Positions 49,618 through 60,253 of a stretch of 64,000 nucleotides of DNA are shown in pieces. The stretch spans positions 20,733,651 to 20,797,650 of the forward strand of contig CM064480.1 in the NCBI GenBank assembly GCA_032716605.1, given 5' to 3'. Within the stretch, counting starts at the first letter, position 1, and every line of letters starts with the position of its first letter. The notes beneath the pieces were generated by a model that was not told where the DNA came from, made no database searches, and saw nothing but the letters and a program-made list of their open reading frames with translations. Made by a program: the position numbers and the translations under genes. This DNA comes from Paralithodes platypus. Its lineage: Eukaryota > Arthropoda > Malacostraca > Decapoda > Lithodidae.

Positions 49618-52476
49618 CTAGACCCTCTGCCTTAAAGCTATACATGGTAAGGGAGGCTTGTCTAGAGCAACTGACAAGTATCTAGACAAAAACGTATGAT
49701 TAGACGCCCACAGCTGAGTGGACGCGATATCTTCTACTGAAAAAAATTTCAGGAAACGTAAAGAAGCTGCCCATTTGCGTAAATCGTGGGCCCTACCCAC
49801 AACGCCGGGATTACTCTCTTTAATGACTTCGACCAGAAGAGAGGCTAATCGTCGTTTAAGTAAGCGTTTACCCGTACTTGCTACCCATAAAGCACCTTGG
49901 GGGTTAAGAGGAGCTACTCTCAAATATTTTGTTAGAGCTTGCACTGGACATAGATTATGATGCACCTTACCCCTTTTTAACGCCGGCACCGTGAACTCAG
50001 AAAACACATGTGCACTGTGCTCATTCTTGGCTACAAAACCTGGGGAAGGTGCAATGTAAATACATTCATTAAGTCTGCCAAACCTAAGGCAATTAGGTGT
50101 GTTGCTCATCGCCGCCAGCTCAGACACTCTGTTCCCGGTGGCCAAAGCCATAAGGAAAACCGCCTTTTTTAAGAGTAATGCAAAGTCTGCAGTATTATGG
50201 TACAGACGAGAGTGAAGTAAAGACAAGGCTTTGTCGAGAGACCAAGTAGGCATGAGCTGACGGGGAGGTGGGCGAAGTTTAAAACAAGCTCTCATAAAAC
50301 CTGTTTCCTCTGCCACCGGTATGGAGAGACCTGTCAGGTCTAAAAAGGGCACTCTAATCGCAGTTAAGTGATTTTTTAATGTTACCACAGATAAATGTTT
50401 CTGCTCAAACAGATAATTTAAATAATTGAAAACTAAAGCCACTGACGGCACATTCTGTTCCGTTCTGATGATCCAGGAAGTAAAAGCTTGCCAATGTGAG
50501 TGATACTGTCGTTTCGTAGACTGAGTATATTGATTGATTAATTTATTGGTCACATCTCTACCGTATGGTGATAGCCACTTGGCCTCCTGAATGTCCATAA
50601 TGCAAAAGTCAGCGAGGTCGCTAGGTTGCCAATCGTGTCTAAGTGGAAATACCCGACCGGGAGCGACACCGGGTCCGGGCACCACGTTTTCAATTGCTGG
50701 TACCACAACTGCGCCGGCCACAGGGGCGCGATTAGCGAGACTAAGCCTCGATAATCTCGTAGTTTGTTCACTACGTGGCACATTAGTGACGCATCTGGCG
50801 GCGGAAACAGATAGATGGAGCTCCATCTGTTCCAGTCTGTCACTAGGGCGTCTGGCCCCCCTGCCGGCGTTTTCGCCCGGCGGGTGAGGTATAGAGGCAG
50901 TTTGTGAGTCTCCTCGGACGCAAAAAGATCCACTTGTGGATGGGAGAGCTCTGCAATCATTAGGTTGAAAATGGGTTGCTTGAGCTCCCATTCTACTGTC
51001 GTGCTCTGTCTCCGGGACAGAGCGTCTGCCCAGACGTTCGCTACGCCTGGGAGATAAGATGCGTGAATGTAAATGTCTAGTCTGTTGGCGAGAGTAAAAA
51101 TCTCTTCCGACACGTTTAGCAACCTCCTTGACCTCGTTGATCCTTGTTTCTGAATACAGTGAACTGCATTCAGATTGTCCATCCTGAAGGCCACCGACTT
51201 GCCCTGTAACGCCGGCCCGTGAGCCTGAAGGAAATACAAGGGGACTAGTAATTCTTTGACATTGATGTGAGAGATTTCTAAGTGGGACCAAAGCCCCTGA
51301 CCCTGGTGCCCCTGATTTGACTGAAATCCCCACCCTATTGTGCCTGACGCATCCGTGTCTACCCATACCGTTGGTGGAGGAGAGGTCCATGACATTATTG
51401 AATGCAACGTTTCCCTCTTTGCCCAGACCGCTAGCAAGGTGTGGATTAATTTCGGGATGGGCCATAATTTTTTCCGCCGGTAAGAGCGGGAAATATTTGT
51501 TGCCTTCCAATATTAATCGTTTTACTTTCAACCGGCCCAACTTGACAGTTAGTTGAATCCAGTTGAGAGAGCCTACCAGAGACTCCCAGACCCTCCGCGT
51601 CGTAGTCAGACTGTGAAGAAACATGAACAGTTTCCTGCGAAACCTGTTGCGATTGTCCACACTCTGACTCAGAGTGAGAGCGGCCGTGTCCCAGACCAGC
51701 CCTATCCACTGAATTACTCGTGAGGGAACAAGGTTTGACTTTACCAGATTTACCTTGAAGCCTAGAGTTTTGACATGATTTAAAATAATATTGACATGTT
51801 TTATGCATAAGTGTTGTGTCTCTGCCACTACCAGCCAGTCGTCTAGATACCACAACACTCTGATCCCCTGTTTTAACAATGGTATCAGGGCTTGCCGGAC
51901 TAATTTCGTGAATAATCGAGGTGCTAGTTTCAAGCCGAACGGCATCCTTTGAAAAACAAAATTTTGGTGCCTGATCCGTAAGGCCAAAAACCTTTGAAAT
52001 CTTTTGTTGACCGAGACGTGCCAATAGGCGTCTGTCAGGTCTAGTGAACACATCCAACCTCCCGGCGGAAGTGTTAGCCTGATTTGGTGTACTGTTAACA
52101 TTCTGAAAGATTCGTTGTGAATGTGAAGGTTCAGATAAGACAGGTCTACGACCGGCCTCATCTGAACACTGTCCCTTTTGGGAACCAAAAATAGTTTGGA
52201 CGTGAATACAGGGTAATTTGTGGGGACCGGGATGATGACATTCTTGGCAATCATTTCCTGGACCAGTGACTCCACCTCTAAAGAAACAAAATTCGCCGTT
52301 GTCGGCTGACGTAAGCGAGGTCGCCGGAGCCACTGCCAAGTGATGCCCTTGCGTGCCACCATTCGTGCCCAAGTGTTTAAAGGCCATGCTTGGTGACACG
52401 TTCGGAACGACCAAGTTAGCAGACAAGGGTTCGCCGGCTGTACTACCCTCGGGTCCTCCGGCCTTAAGGTTGGCAC
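49618..52476 (-). CDS. Fused ORF: RT followed by ORF3 frame and tyrosine recombinase (copy C)
   Basis: 952 aa. It begins as ORF2 (RT with YLDDWLVV). Near 51470, in the A-run after GGCGG, copy C has one more base than copy A. The frame therefore leaves RT before RNase H and continues in the ORF3 frame to the recombinase, with GNRVSELAAM, GRAHDLRKW and RYLSV at the end. The ORF3-frame N-terminal part (51446-52426) is open as a separate frame on the other side of the indel. An open RT-recombinase polyprotein is probably an accident of decay, but it shows the ORF3-frame region is open here too. Confidence 0.85.
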   Translation of the reverse strand: MPTLRPEDPRVVQPANPCLLTWSFRTCHQAWPLNTWARMVARKGITWQWLRRPRLRQPTTANFVSLEVESLVQEMIAKNVIIPVPTNYPVFTSKLFLVPKRDSVQMRPVVDLSYLNLHIHNESFRMLTVHQIRLTLPPGGWMCSLDLTDAYWHVSVNKRFQRFLALRIRHQNFVFQRMPFGLKLAPRLFTKLVRQALIPLLKQGIRVLWYLDDWLVVAETQHLCIKHVNIILNHVKTLGFKVNLVKSNLVPSRVIQWIGLVWDTAALTLSQSVDNRNRFRRKLFMFLHSLTTTRRVWESLVGSLNWIQLTVKLGRLKVKRLILEGNKYFPLLPAEKIMAHPEINPHLASGLGKEGNVAFNNVMDLSSTNGMGRHGCVRHNRVGISVKSGAPGSGALVPLRNLSHQCQRITSPLVFPSGSRAGVTGQVGGLQDGQSECSSLYSETRINEVKEVAKRVGRDFYSRQQTRHLHSRILSPRRSERLGRRSVPETEHDSRMGAQATHFQPNDCRALPSTSGSFCVRGDSQTASIPHPPGENAGRGARRPSDRLEQMELHLSVSAARCVTNVPRSEQTTRLSRLSLANRAPVAGAVVVPAIENVVPGPGVAPGRVFPLRHDWQPSDLADFCIMDIQEAKWLSPYGRDVTNKLINQYTQSTKRQYHSHWQAFTSWIIRTEQNVPSVALVFNYLNYLFEQKHLSVVTLKNHLTAIRVPFLDLTGLSIPVAEETGFMRACFKLRPPPRQLMPTWSLDKALSLLHSRLYHNTADFALLLKKAVFLMALATGNRVSELAAMSNTPNCLRFGRLNECIYIAPSPGFVAKNEHSAHVFSEFTVPALKRGKVHHNLCPVQALTKYLRVAPLNPQGALWVASTGKRLLKRRLASLLVEVIKESNPGVVGRAHDLRKWAASLRFLKFFSVEDIASTQLWASNHTFLSRYLSVALDKPPLPCIALRQRV
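50550..51437 (-). pseudogene. RNase H / methyltransferase part of ORF2, copy C
   Basis: After the frameshift the ORF2 frame continues for 295 codons: VWVDTDASGTIGWGF, FRMDNLNAVH, VDLFASEETH, YLFPPPDASLM and LIAPLWPAQ, all intact. It is separated from the RT only by the single-base indel near 51470. Confidence 0.85.
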
Positions 52477-52493
52477 CGGGAGTGAGAGAGACT

Positions 52494-55118
52494 TTAGTTT
52501 TTTGATGGTGGGGTTGGTGGTGCTGGACGCTTTGCCGGCTGGCTGGTGTTGGCCGAAGACTGGCCCTGACCTGGCTTATGCTGGCCGCGTCCTCTCTGAC
52601 CTGAAAACCGACTCTGTCTATGCCTGTACTGACCTTGGGGGGAGTGGGAGGACTTAGGCAGAAGAAAGGGTTTAGATCCCCCTGGCTGAGCTTTAGCAGT
52701 TGGCCTAGGTTTGGGGAAGTTAAATGCAGGTTTCTTAGCTGGAGTGGGACTGTGCTTAACGGCCTGTGCCATATTGTACACCGTTCGCCACACTTCAGGG
52801 GACATTAAAGAGGGAGTAAGCACTGGTGACATGATCACCTGATTCGCAATGCGATCAGGTAGCTTGCGAACTAAAGACATTCTGAGATCTTGTCTTGCTC
52901 GTACCGCCTCAAGCAAGGCGGTGCGTATGTCACCCAAGGATTGGATTGACGACTGGAGGAGCAGTCGCCGGGATAATTCAACCGATCTTCTGGCATCCGC
53001 GTCTGCGATTGCCTGAGTGGACCGTAGTAAAGACTTAGCCACCTGTTGAGACACTATGTACTGAGAGAACAGGCGAAAAGCTTTCACCCTTAGCCTAAAT
53101 TCTCTGTCTAGGTGAGTAGGGGTAGGGGTAGTGAAGGGCTCTTTTAGCTCACAAAGATTAATCTTAGGGCCAGCTAGGAAAGAAAACAAGGCTGCTGGGA
53201 CTCCGCCGGCAAAACCTACCGGCATGGAGAACCAAGAATGAGTGTCCTGAGGGATCTGGTGGGAAGATTTAGCAGTGAATGTGGTTGCAAAGTTTTGAGC
53301 CTCTATCTCCCAATCTACCCAAGGTCCTGGCCCCAACTGCCCCACCTTCAAAACTGGATTAGCTGCTTCGTCTGTGACGGTCTGTAAATCAAGTTCAGGA
53401 GTAAGAGCTGACAGAGTCTTAATATCATTAAACCCATCCAGCTTAGACCAGTCTGAAAATAGTTTTGAAGCTGAGGCAGGGGGTAAAGCTGGTTTAGTAG
53501 CATACACAAAATAGTCTTGGTGATAATAACTAGGTATAGCCTTGATGTTTACGTCTAGTACATTCCCAAAATATCCAAGGCCCTCAATTTCTTTGATTTA
53601 TTGCCCTGGATGACCCACTCACGCGGTACCGGGAGTTCCCCTGACAAGGTAGGTTGGGCGAGCTCTGGGTTAGTGGGGGTCAAAAGGACCCATGACTCGT
53701 CTGGTCCATAAAGCAAGGGCATAGCTACCTTTCTGAGAGGCGCCTTGTCTAGAGGGGGTGGATTGACGTCCGTGATGACCCTGACATTTGAAGTTGTCAA
53801 TGCCGCCGTAGCAGGCTTAGTAACCCCTGATGGTGACAGAGTGGGAGGGTTAGGGATCTTAGATAAAGCAATCGAAGTCATCAGAGGCCGTACCGTAGAA
53901 CTTGTCGTGGGAGCCCCCAAGTCCATAGTGGGGGTTTCCTGTTGTTGGCCAAAAAATTTAGATAAAGCATCAGTAAGTAGCCCATTAATTTCTTGCGCAG
54001 TAACAAATTGGTTAGATGATGAACTTACAGGTGAATCATTACTATCCTGCGCGGCGTCTAAGCCTGAGCCTGACTCTTGCCCTTCCATCTCCGAAATTAT
54101 AGAAACCTCGTCTTTTTCCTCCTGATCCTCCTGAGAAGACCCCGCCGAAGCTGGGGTACCTTGTTGCCAAGATAAGTCAGGAATAGAGGATGGGATCGCC
54201 GCGTCTCTGTGGACATCAGCTACTGTGTGACTCGTTTGAGTCGGACGTGGGTGGTCAGACCCTGGCTGAGCAAACCGCCAAACACCGAGGCCCTGGCCTA
54301 CACTCTCTTGGGAGTCTGAAACATTCTCAATTATTGAACCACCTGAACTTTCCAATTCCAGGGTTAGAATTTTACTAGGTAAATCCTCTTTAGGGACCGG
54401 CACCGCACTGGACCCTTGAGGCCTAACACAAACTTTGCCTGAGGTAGAGGTACTATGAGAGGCACTAGAAGCTGGTGAATGTAGGGAGGACTGTCTCTTA
54501 TGGGAATCCTTTTTGGAGGATTTATGGCTACGGTGTGACCGAGAACTACTCTTAGATTTGGAGGAATCCTCGCCGTGACCACTGGTGGAACTTTCCGTCC
54601 TACTCTTCTTACTCGCTGGTGAAGAGGCAAGACTAGAAGACTGGCGTCTGAGAGGTGACCGAGACCGAGATCTCTCCCGAGACGATGAGGCGGACGCCGG
54701 GGGTGTAGGCTCTCTTGGACGTTTTGGTGTAGTACCCGAAGATACAGAACCCTGACCAGTCTCCGCCGGCTTATAACTCGTGACTCTAGAGGAACGTTTA
54801 GGGGGGGGGAGGGTGTTCAAACAGCAATCGATCCCAAAGAGGGACGTTGTCACATTGAAGTGATTTATGCGCAACAATCGTAGTGTAAGCTGCCATCTGC
54901 TGCCGTACTTCTCTTAAAGCTACTGCCGCGGTCTTATCATTATCGCAAAGGACCTTGATAGCTAATTGGGAGCAAAAAGAACAATTACACATAACCCAGA
55001 GACCCCTTGAACGGTCTAGACATTTAACACACCTTATGCAACGGGTATGCGCAAAAATAGGGATACCGGAACAATCAGGGGTAGTGCATAAAGCAAAGAC
55101 TGGGGCTGAGGTAGCCAT
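52494..55118 (-). pseudogene. ORF1 (Gag-like) of copy C, frameshifted
   Basis: Three blocks in order: 54798-55118 with the Cys/His cluster; 53555-54877 with the RS domain and acidic region; 52494-53507 with the conserved core and basic tail. The first break is expansion of a C run (nine C, against five in copy A) near 54805. The second is a one-base loss near 53560 (LDILG followed by a premature stop). Confidence 0.88.
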
Positions 55119-56880
55119 GACAGAGACTGGTGGGGAAACTACCGCCGGGTCTGTATTGGTCCGCCGGAGCCCAGCTCTGGAAAAAAAGAAAATTTCCAGG
55201 AATTAATGCTCATAAGGTTAACCCAACATGTTCGCACACAAGTGTTAATAACCCACCGGATAACGAGATGTAATGACACAATGATCACAGCTCGTTACGC
55301 GGCGGGGTTCAGAATATCTAAACAAATCTTTTGAAGAAAGTGAAGAATACCCTCTGACATAATATAACTGTCCAGCATGGCGATTATAGTCTTTCTGGTG
55401 GTGACTGTCTTAAGATTCAATTTTTGGAACAAAAACAACCCCCCATAAAGACGCCGGCCCTTGAAATATTTTAGTAGAATAACACAGGGCGGGCTGACAC
55501 GAGATCTGATTCCTAACGAATTGTCACAAAAAGATCGCCGTAAGGTTGAAGGCGGCGATACCTAATTGTATCACTAAATTAAGTGGTTAACTCGAAATTG
55601 AATTGTAAATTCCTTATTTCCTCCACCTAGGAGCACCCCCGGGTGTGAAAAACGATGTTAACCCTAACCTTCAATCGCCGTAAGTATAAAGGCGGCGATA
55701 CATATAGTATCACTTAAAATGGATTGGTTAATGAACTAATTGACTTAGTTGTTCATCCCACCCTACCAAGGTACACCCGCCGGGTGAGATGTCAAAAAGT
55801 TAACCCCATAAGTTCCTGTCCCCACTTCTTTGTAAAAGATCGCCGGGGAGGAAAGCCCTTAACACAGCTAGGTTTTTCATGTGGTTTTTTGTAAAACCTG
55901 GTAGAAAAACTACATAACGTATGTTCGTATGAACAGCGTTTTATAGATGGGTACAGTCATTCCGCCGGGAATCAAAGGGTGCCTGAAACCAGGTACCAAC
56001 AGAGACGCAGTCCTGGAGAGCCACAGACACCTCATCGCCGGGAATACAAGCCTGTGTGAAAACCACGTGTGGCCCAACACGGCTCTCGGCCGGGTTTTTT
56101 TCATGGTGAAACCGAGAAAAAACCCGCCGGAAGGAAACCCACCCCGAACAGACACCATCTGATCGTACAACGGACATGAAGGAAGCCACGCACGACTAAC
56201 CTAAGTCCACACAATAATCCGTGGAATTAGCCAATACACAACTAAACCAGGAACAAACATAGTCCGAGGAATTAGCCAATACACAACTAAAACCCGGATA
56301 CACATGACACAGTAGGGCATATTTATAAATAATAAACAATACACTTGTACATGTGGCAAAAGCTACGTGTGGCTGGCTAGGCCTAAGTAGACGGCATAAT
56401 AAATGTTGAAATATACACAAAACACTGGAAATATCACAACAGGAACCACCGCCAACACACCACTGTAGCAAATACTTCCGGCAAAGGGAAGACTGACTCG
56501 GGACCCAGAAAAAACTTCACTAAGTGAAGAAAAATACGCTGGGAACGTCAGTAAGCAAAGCTTACCTCATCAGACAGATAAAAGGCAGCAATAACTAACG
56601 CGTAATGAAAGCCGCCTGCAACACAAGCTAACTAACTGTGAAAAAGTTCACATGTCCACAACAGGACCACGAGGGAACATCCGAAATAGATGCCCCAAAC
56701 ACACGACCCAAAATACACTGCACTGCGGGCAACCAGCCCAGGACACTCCTGCTACGCATATCCTAACCTTACTCGATACATCCCTGAGTAAACAAATGAG
56801 AAAAAACTCACTAGGGACGCAACAAATGCGGAATCAGCGGAGCGTGGGGAGACACGTCCGGGCAGGCTGAACGCAGAGCA
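55119..56880 (-). promoter_or_regulatory. 5' leader of copy C with stem-loop array
   Basis: Homologous to the leaders of A and B. Two perfect hairpins ATCGCCG-N12-CGGCGAT lie at 55534-55559 and 55674-55699. CACCCGGCGGGTG-like palindromes lie near 55635 (degenerate) and 55785. Two copies of the GGAATTAGCCAATACACAAC repeat lie at 56222-56290. Confidence 0.7.
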
Positions 56881-57205
56881 GAGAAGGAGTAATGACGCCT
56901 GAATCAGCGTCTGGTCAGAAATCCACACAAGTACATCCACGATATGATGGAAAGCTTATTAGATAGTTATTCTTATTTTCTTTTTGTTTTTATTTTTTAC
57001 GAAGTTTTTTCGTAGTGAGAACCCAATTCATAATGACTGAAGCCATGAGTGAGGTCGCGTGCGCTCATGATGAAGGCTCCTCAGTTTTTAAATGCTCTGC
57101 GCGGTAGATTCAAACTACGGCGGATTAGTGTTTGAAGAGGATGCCTTATGTAATAGGCATGTTCGTCAATGATGGAGGGGCCACTAATAAATATACCCAA
57201 TTATG

Positions 57206-57531
57206 AAGAGAAAGTTGAGGGGCAAAGGAGAAATGTGACGCTTTGGCTTCCAATCTTGGTAGATTGGGAGGTCAATCCACGGAAGAGACGCCGTCACTTG
57301 AGATCTAGAAAATATATAAGTAAAAGGAACAGTCAGAGTAAGCTATGGGTATGGCAGAGATCGCTCAGCTCTCACTCTGATAGACCAGCCCATCACCACA
57401 TGACTAGAACCCAATCCTCTCAGCATCAGCTAGGGAAGGCCCTAGAAAGCCACCTTTGGCGGGGGGGATAGCTCCCCTATTTCAACCCCTTTCGGGGTTG
57501 GGCACCCGCCTTTTGGGGTTGGGCACCCACC
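57206..57531 (-). mobile_element. (AAC)n retroposon, 5' part of the split copy
   Basis: Continues exactly where 27905 left off (after CAATTATG) and runs to 57531, ending with a duplicated GGGGTTGGGCACCC motif. The host duplication TTTGAGGCAGCT follows at 57532-57543. Confidence 0.85.
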
Positions 57532-58140
57532 TTTGAGGCAGCTAGAGCTAGACAGTATCTGCGCATCCACTTGTCTAAGAATATGCCCAAAGATATTGCA
57601 ACTCAAGTTCTCCTTTCTCTGCTGTTCACATGTAGATTGATACCCCAAACTACCTGGAGTGAGGTTCATGCTCTGTTGCTAAGACCTGAGATGGCTGCGT
57701 TTAGGCAGTCGCTTCCAAGCAGAAACATCCTAGACAGTTCCACTCTCGTTCTCAATCACAGCGTGGAAAATTTAGAGTCCAATTTCCCTCTCGTAAGTTT
57801 ACTCCACAAACATTTCAGGCGCATAAGGGTAACTCGTCAAACAGGGGACACTATCAGTCCAGAGGTCGGGGTGCAGCAAGGACTCAACCATCATCCTACA
57901 CACGACCATCTCATAAGCGACATAACTATGGGTCACAACATAGACCCCAACAAACAAAACAACATGCCCCCTAACACCAGCGACCACATGGTCATCAACA
58001 TACCAACCTGCCCAAAGTACAAAAAACTAAATTTTCTAGAGCCCATCAACAGGGAACTAGTCCTTCATCCGACAGGTCAGTTCAGGGAAAATTTTCGTCA
58101 TTGACCTCTGAGATCTTGGGCAAAGAGGGTACCAGTAGTA
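57532..58140 (+). pseudogene. Old DIRS element, right half: end of ORF1
   Basis: The frame resumes with EAARARQYLRIHLSKNMPKD, which continues the ORF1 alignment with copy A (EAVRARQDLRMSLVRKLPDR) broken at 27685. Downstream the basic Gln/His-rich tail is recognisable but frameshifted. This shows the two halves are one element. Confidence 0.82.
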
Positions 58141-59206
58141 AAAGAAGGGCCTTACATGGCGCTGGTTGGTAAGACCCCGTCTCAGAGCTCAGTCAAACAA
58201 TGTATAACTATCTCTAGAGTTAGAAACAGTAATAAACCAAATGTTGTCAGACAATGTTGTGACTTATGTACCAGAAGGCATGCCAGTTTCTTCTATCCCG
58301 CATGTTTCTCGTTCCAAAGAGGGACAGTCTACAACTAAGGCCTGTGATAGGCATGTCCCTCCTCAACAAATCAATTCACAATATGAAGTTCAGGATGTTG
58401 ACTATTTTCTCAAGTAAGGCTAGTTCTACAACCAAAGGTCTGGATAATTACTCTAGATCTAAAAGACTCCTACTGGCACATCCCAATAGCAAGGAGATAA
58501 CAAAAGTTCCTAGCTGTCCCATTCAGAAACAAAGCGGTAATGTTCACCAGAATGCCTTTCGGCTTGAACATAGCTCCCAGAATTTTCACCAAGATAGTGA
58601 AACAAGCTCTTCTCCCTCTACTCGAAGACGGAGTGAAAATACTGTTTTACCTAGACGATTGGATGATTCTCGGGTCTTCTCCACTCCATTGCCAAGAACA
58701 AACCTTGAGAGTCATACAACATGTAACAAGTTGGGTTTCAAAGTAAATTTACAGAAATCAAATCTCACTCCTACACAACCAGTAGAATGGGTAGGGTTAA
58801 TCTGGGATACACAACTTCAGACTATAAACAAAGTCCAACCAATGCCAAACGTCTTCAAGTAAAACTGTTCAGAGTATTGCATTCCAAGACTATAACCAGG
58901 AAACTTTGGGAATTTCTGATTGACTCTTTAAATGGGGTTCAAATTACAGTGCCCCGAGACCTCCTCAGGTTGAAGAGACTAATCTTGCTAGGCAACAAAG
59001 CTTTCCCTCTAATTGTCCTCTCTTCATCCCAAAGAAAATTCTACATATCCTGTCGTTTTGGGTAAAATCTCAGGTACGGGAATCAGTGACACATTGGTCA
59101 GATCCACCTCCCACCCTATGGGTGGACACAGACGCCTCGAGTCTGATAGGATGGGGCTATCAGTCGACGGAGGGTCATCAGAATCACAGAAAATGGACGA
59201 CATTAA
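58141..59206 (+). pseudogene. Old DIRS element: RT and start of RNase H
   Basis: Frames 58266-58862, 58540-58746 and 58787-59065 carry LVPKRDSLQLRPVI, FRMLTIF, RMPFGLNIAPRIFTKIV, ILFYLDDWMILG and WVGLIWDTQ. RNase H starts near 59100 (LWVDTDASSLIGWGYQ). Several frameshifts. Confidence 0.82.
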
Positions 59207-59686
59207 CCCTCCAGACCCGGTAGGGCTCTGAGGCACCCATAACAAACACCCCCCGCGCTACCCGGTAGGGCTCTGAGGCTCCGGCAGCTTGAAAGCCTGT
59301 AAGCTTGGTGTGCGAGGCGTCCGTCCGACGCATGTAAACAACAGCCGGCTGGACCGACGCCGCGCATCTCCGACCACAAGAAGGAGTGCGTCGCTTGTTC
59401 GTGTGTGCCTGTATGTTATTGTTAAGTAGCGAAAAGTAGTGTAAAGTGGCTGTTTTTGCCACAAAGTTATCTCCAATGAAATCATCATCACAACTGAACC
59501 AGTTGACTTAGAGAGCTCTACTTAACGCCATTCTACAGGTACGAAACACATATACGCTTGGGGATGCGCGGGAATGCGGAAGCAGTCAAAATAACAAAGA
59601 TACGGTAGCCTAGGCGTAGACGTTTTTCGGCCAAAACCCCCGGGTCTTTGGGAATATGTATGGAATACATAGCCGGGGCTGGAGGG
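59207..59686. mobile_element. 480-bp TTAA-flanked MITE of a second family
   Basis: TTAA at 59203-59206 and 59687-59690; inverted ends CCCTCCAGACCCGG and, on the other strand, CCCTCCAGCCCCGG. Removing the insert with one TTAA restores the RNase H frame across the site, which confirms the boundaries. Same length as the other MITE family here but with a different sequence. No transposase ORF. Confidence 0.82.
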
Positions 59687-60153
59687 TTAAGTCAGTTTCA
59701 CATCAATGCCCAAGAGTTAGCAGTTCCTCTGTTTTTTCTCTGAGATCATGCAATGTCATTGACCTCCAGGTCAATTGCATTCCGGATGGACAACATGGCC
59801 GCTGTAATTTGTTTGAAGAAACAAGGCCCCACCCGGTCCAGGGTTCTACAGGATCTCTCGGACAAAATATTTTTTCTAGCCCAAAAAACATTCCACCAAT
59901 AACACAATAACATCACATTGTTGGTTCGAACGGCCCCTTGATTTTGGCCCTTATTTGGTCCCTGTCCACTCTTGTCCACTATGGGGGAGGCACGGCATAG
60001 GAAGTTACTGCCTTTGCCTCCTCAATCAGAGAAAAAAAAAAAAAAAAAAAAATTATTCAGGCGTCCCCAATCTGTGGGGGGATGCTCTGTCCAGGGGAAA
60101 GAGTACCTCGGTGGAATGGGCTCTCAAACAAAATGCATTCAACCACTTGGTTC
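59687..60153 (+). pseudogene. Old DIRS element: rest of RNase H, to assembly gap
   Basis: FHINAQELAVPLF, then a stop, then FRMDNMAAVICLKKQG (in a shifted frame) correspond to RNase H of copy A. After 59900 about 150 bp are unrelated and end in a 22-A run (60032-60053). PNLWGDALSRGKSTSVEWALKQ then resumes DIRS sequence up to the N gap. The unrelated segment with its A-run may be a small insertion. Confidence 0.75.
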
Positions 60154-60253
60154 NNNNNNNNNNNNNNNNNNNNNNNNNNNNNNNNNNNNNNNNNNNNNNN
60201 NNNNNNNNNNNNNNNNNNNNNNNNNNNNNNNNNNNNNNNNNNNNNNNNNNNNN
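60154..60253. other. Assembly gap of 100 N
   Basis: Exactly 100 unknown bases, a conventional gap size. The two sides belong to different DIRS elements in opposite orientation, so adjacency is not assured. Confidence 0.99.

Larger units (their letters stand above)
48518..57192 (-). mobile_element. DIRS-like retrotransposon, copy C
   Basis: 8.68 kb on the minus strand with the same termini as copies A and B. The 5' inverted repeat is 56881-57192; the 3' inverted repeat with extension is 48518-48869. The internal complementary region is 48942-49048. Inserted five bases inside the right end of the TIR transposon. ORF1 is frameshifted twice, and a +1 indel fuses the RT frame to the recombinase frame. 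Confidence 0.92.
27906..57197. mobile_element. Unclassified TIR DNA transposon, expanded to 29.3 kb by nested insertions
   Basis: The retroposon sequence is interrupted precisely: the left side ends CAATTATG at 27898-27905, and the right side starts with the same octamer at 57198-57205. The insert begins GGTAAGTTCCTATGTAGCGG. With DIRS copy C removed, its right end read on the minus strand is GGTATTCCTGCGTAACGG, an imperfect inverted repeat. Because the flanking bases are ambiguous, the duplication is 6 to 8 bp. Own sequence is only about 2.8 kb (27906-28471, 45712-47148, 47696-48517 and 57193-57197). No transposase ORF is recognisable, so it is probably non-autonomous. Confidence 0.7.
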
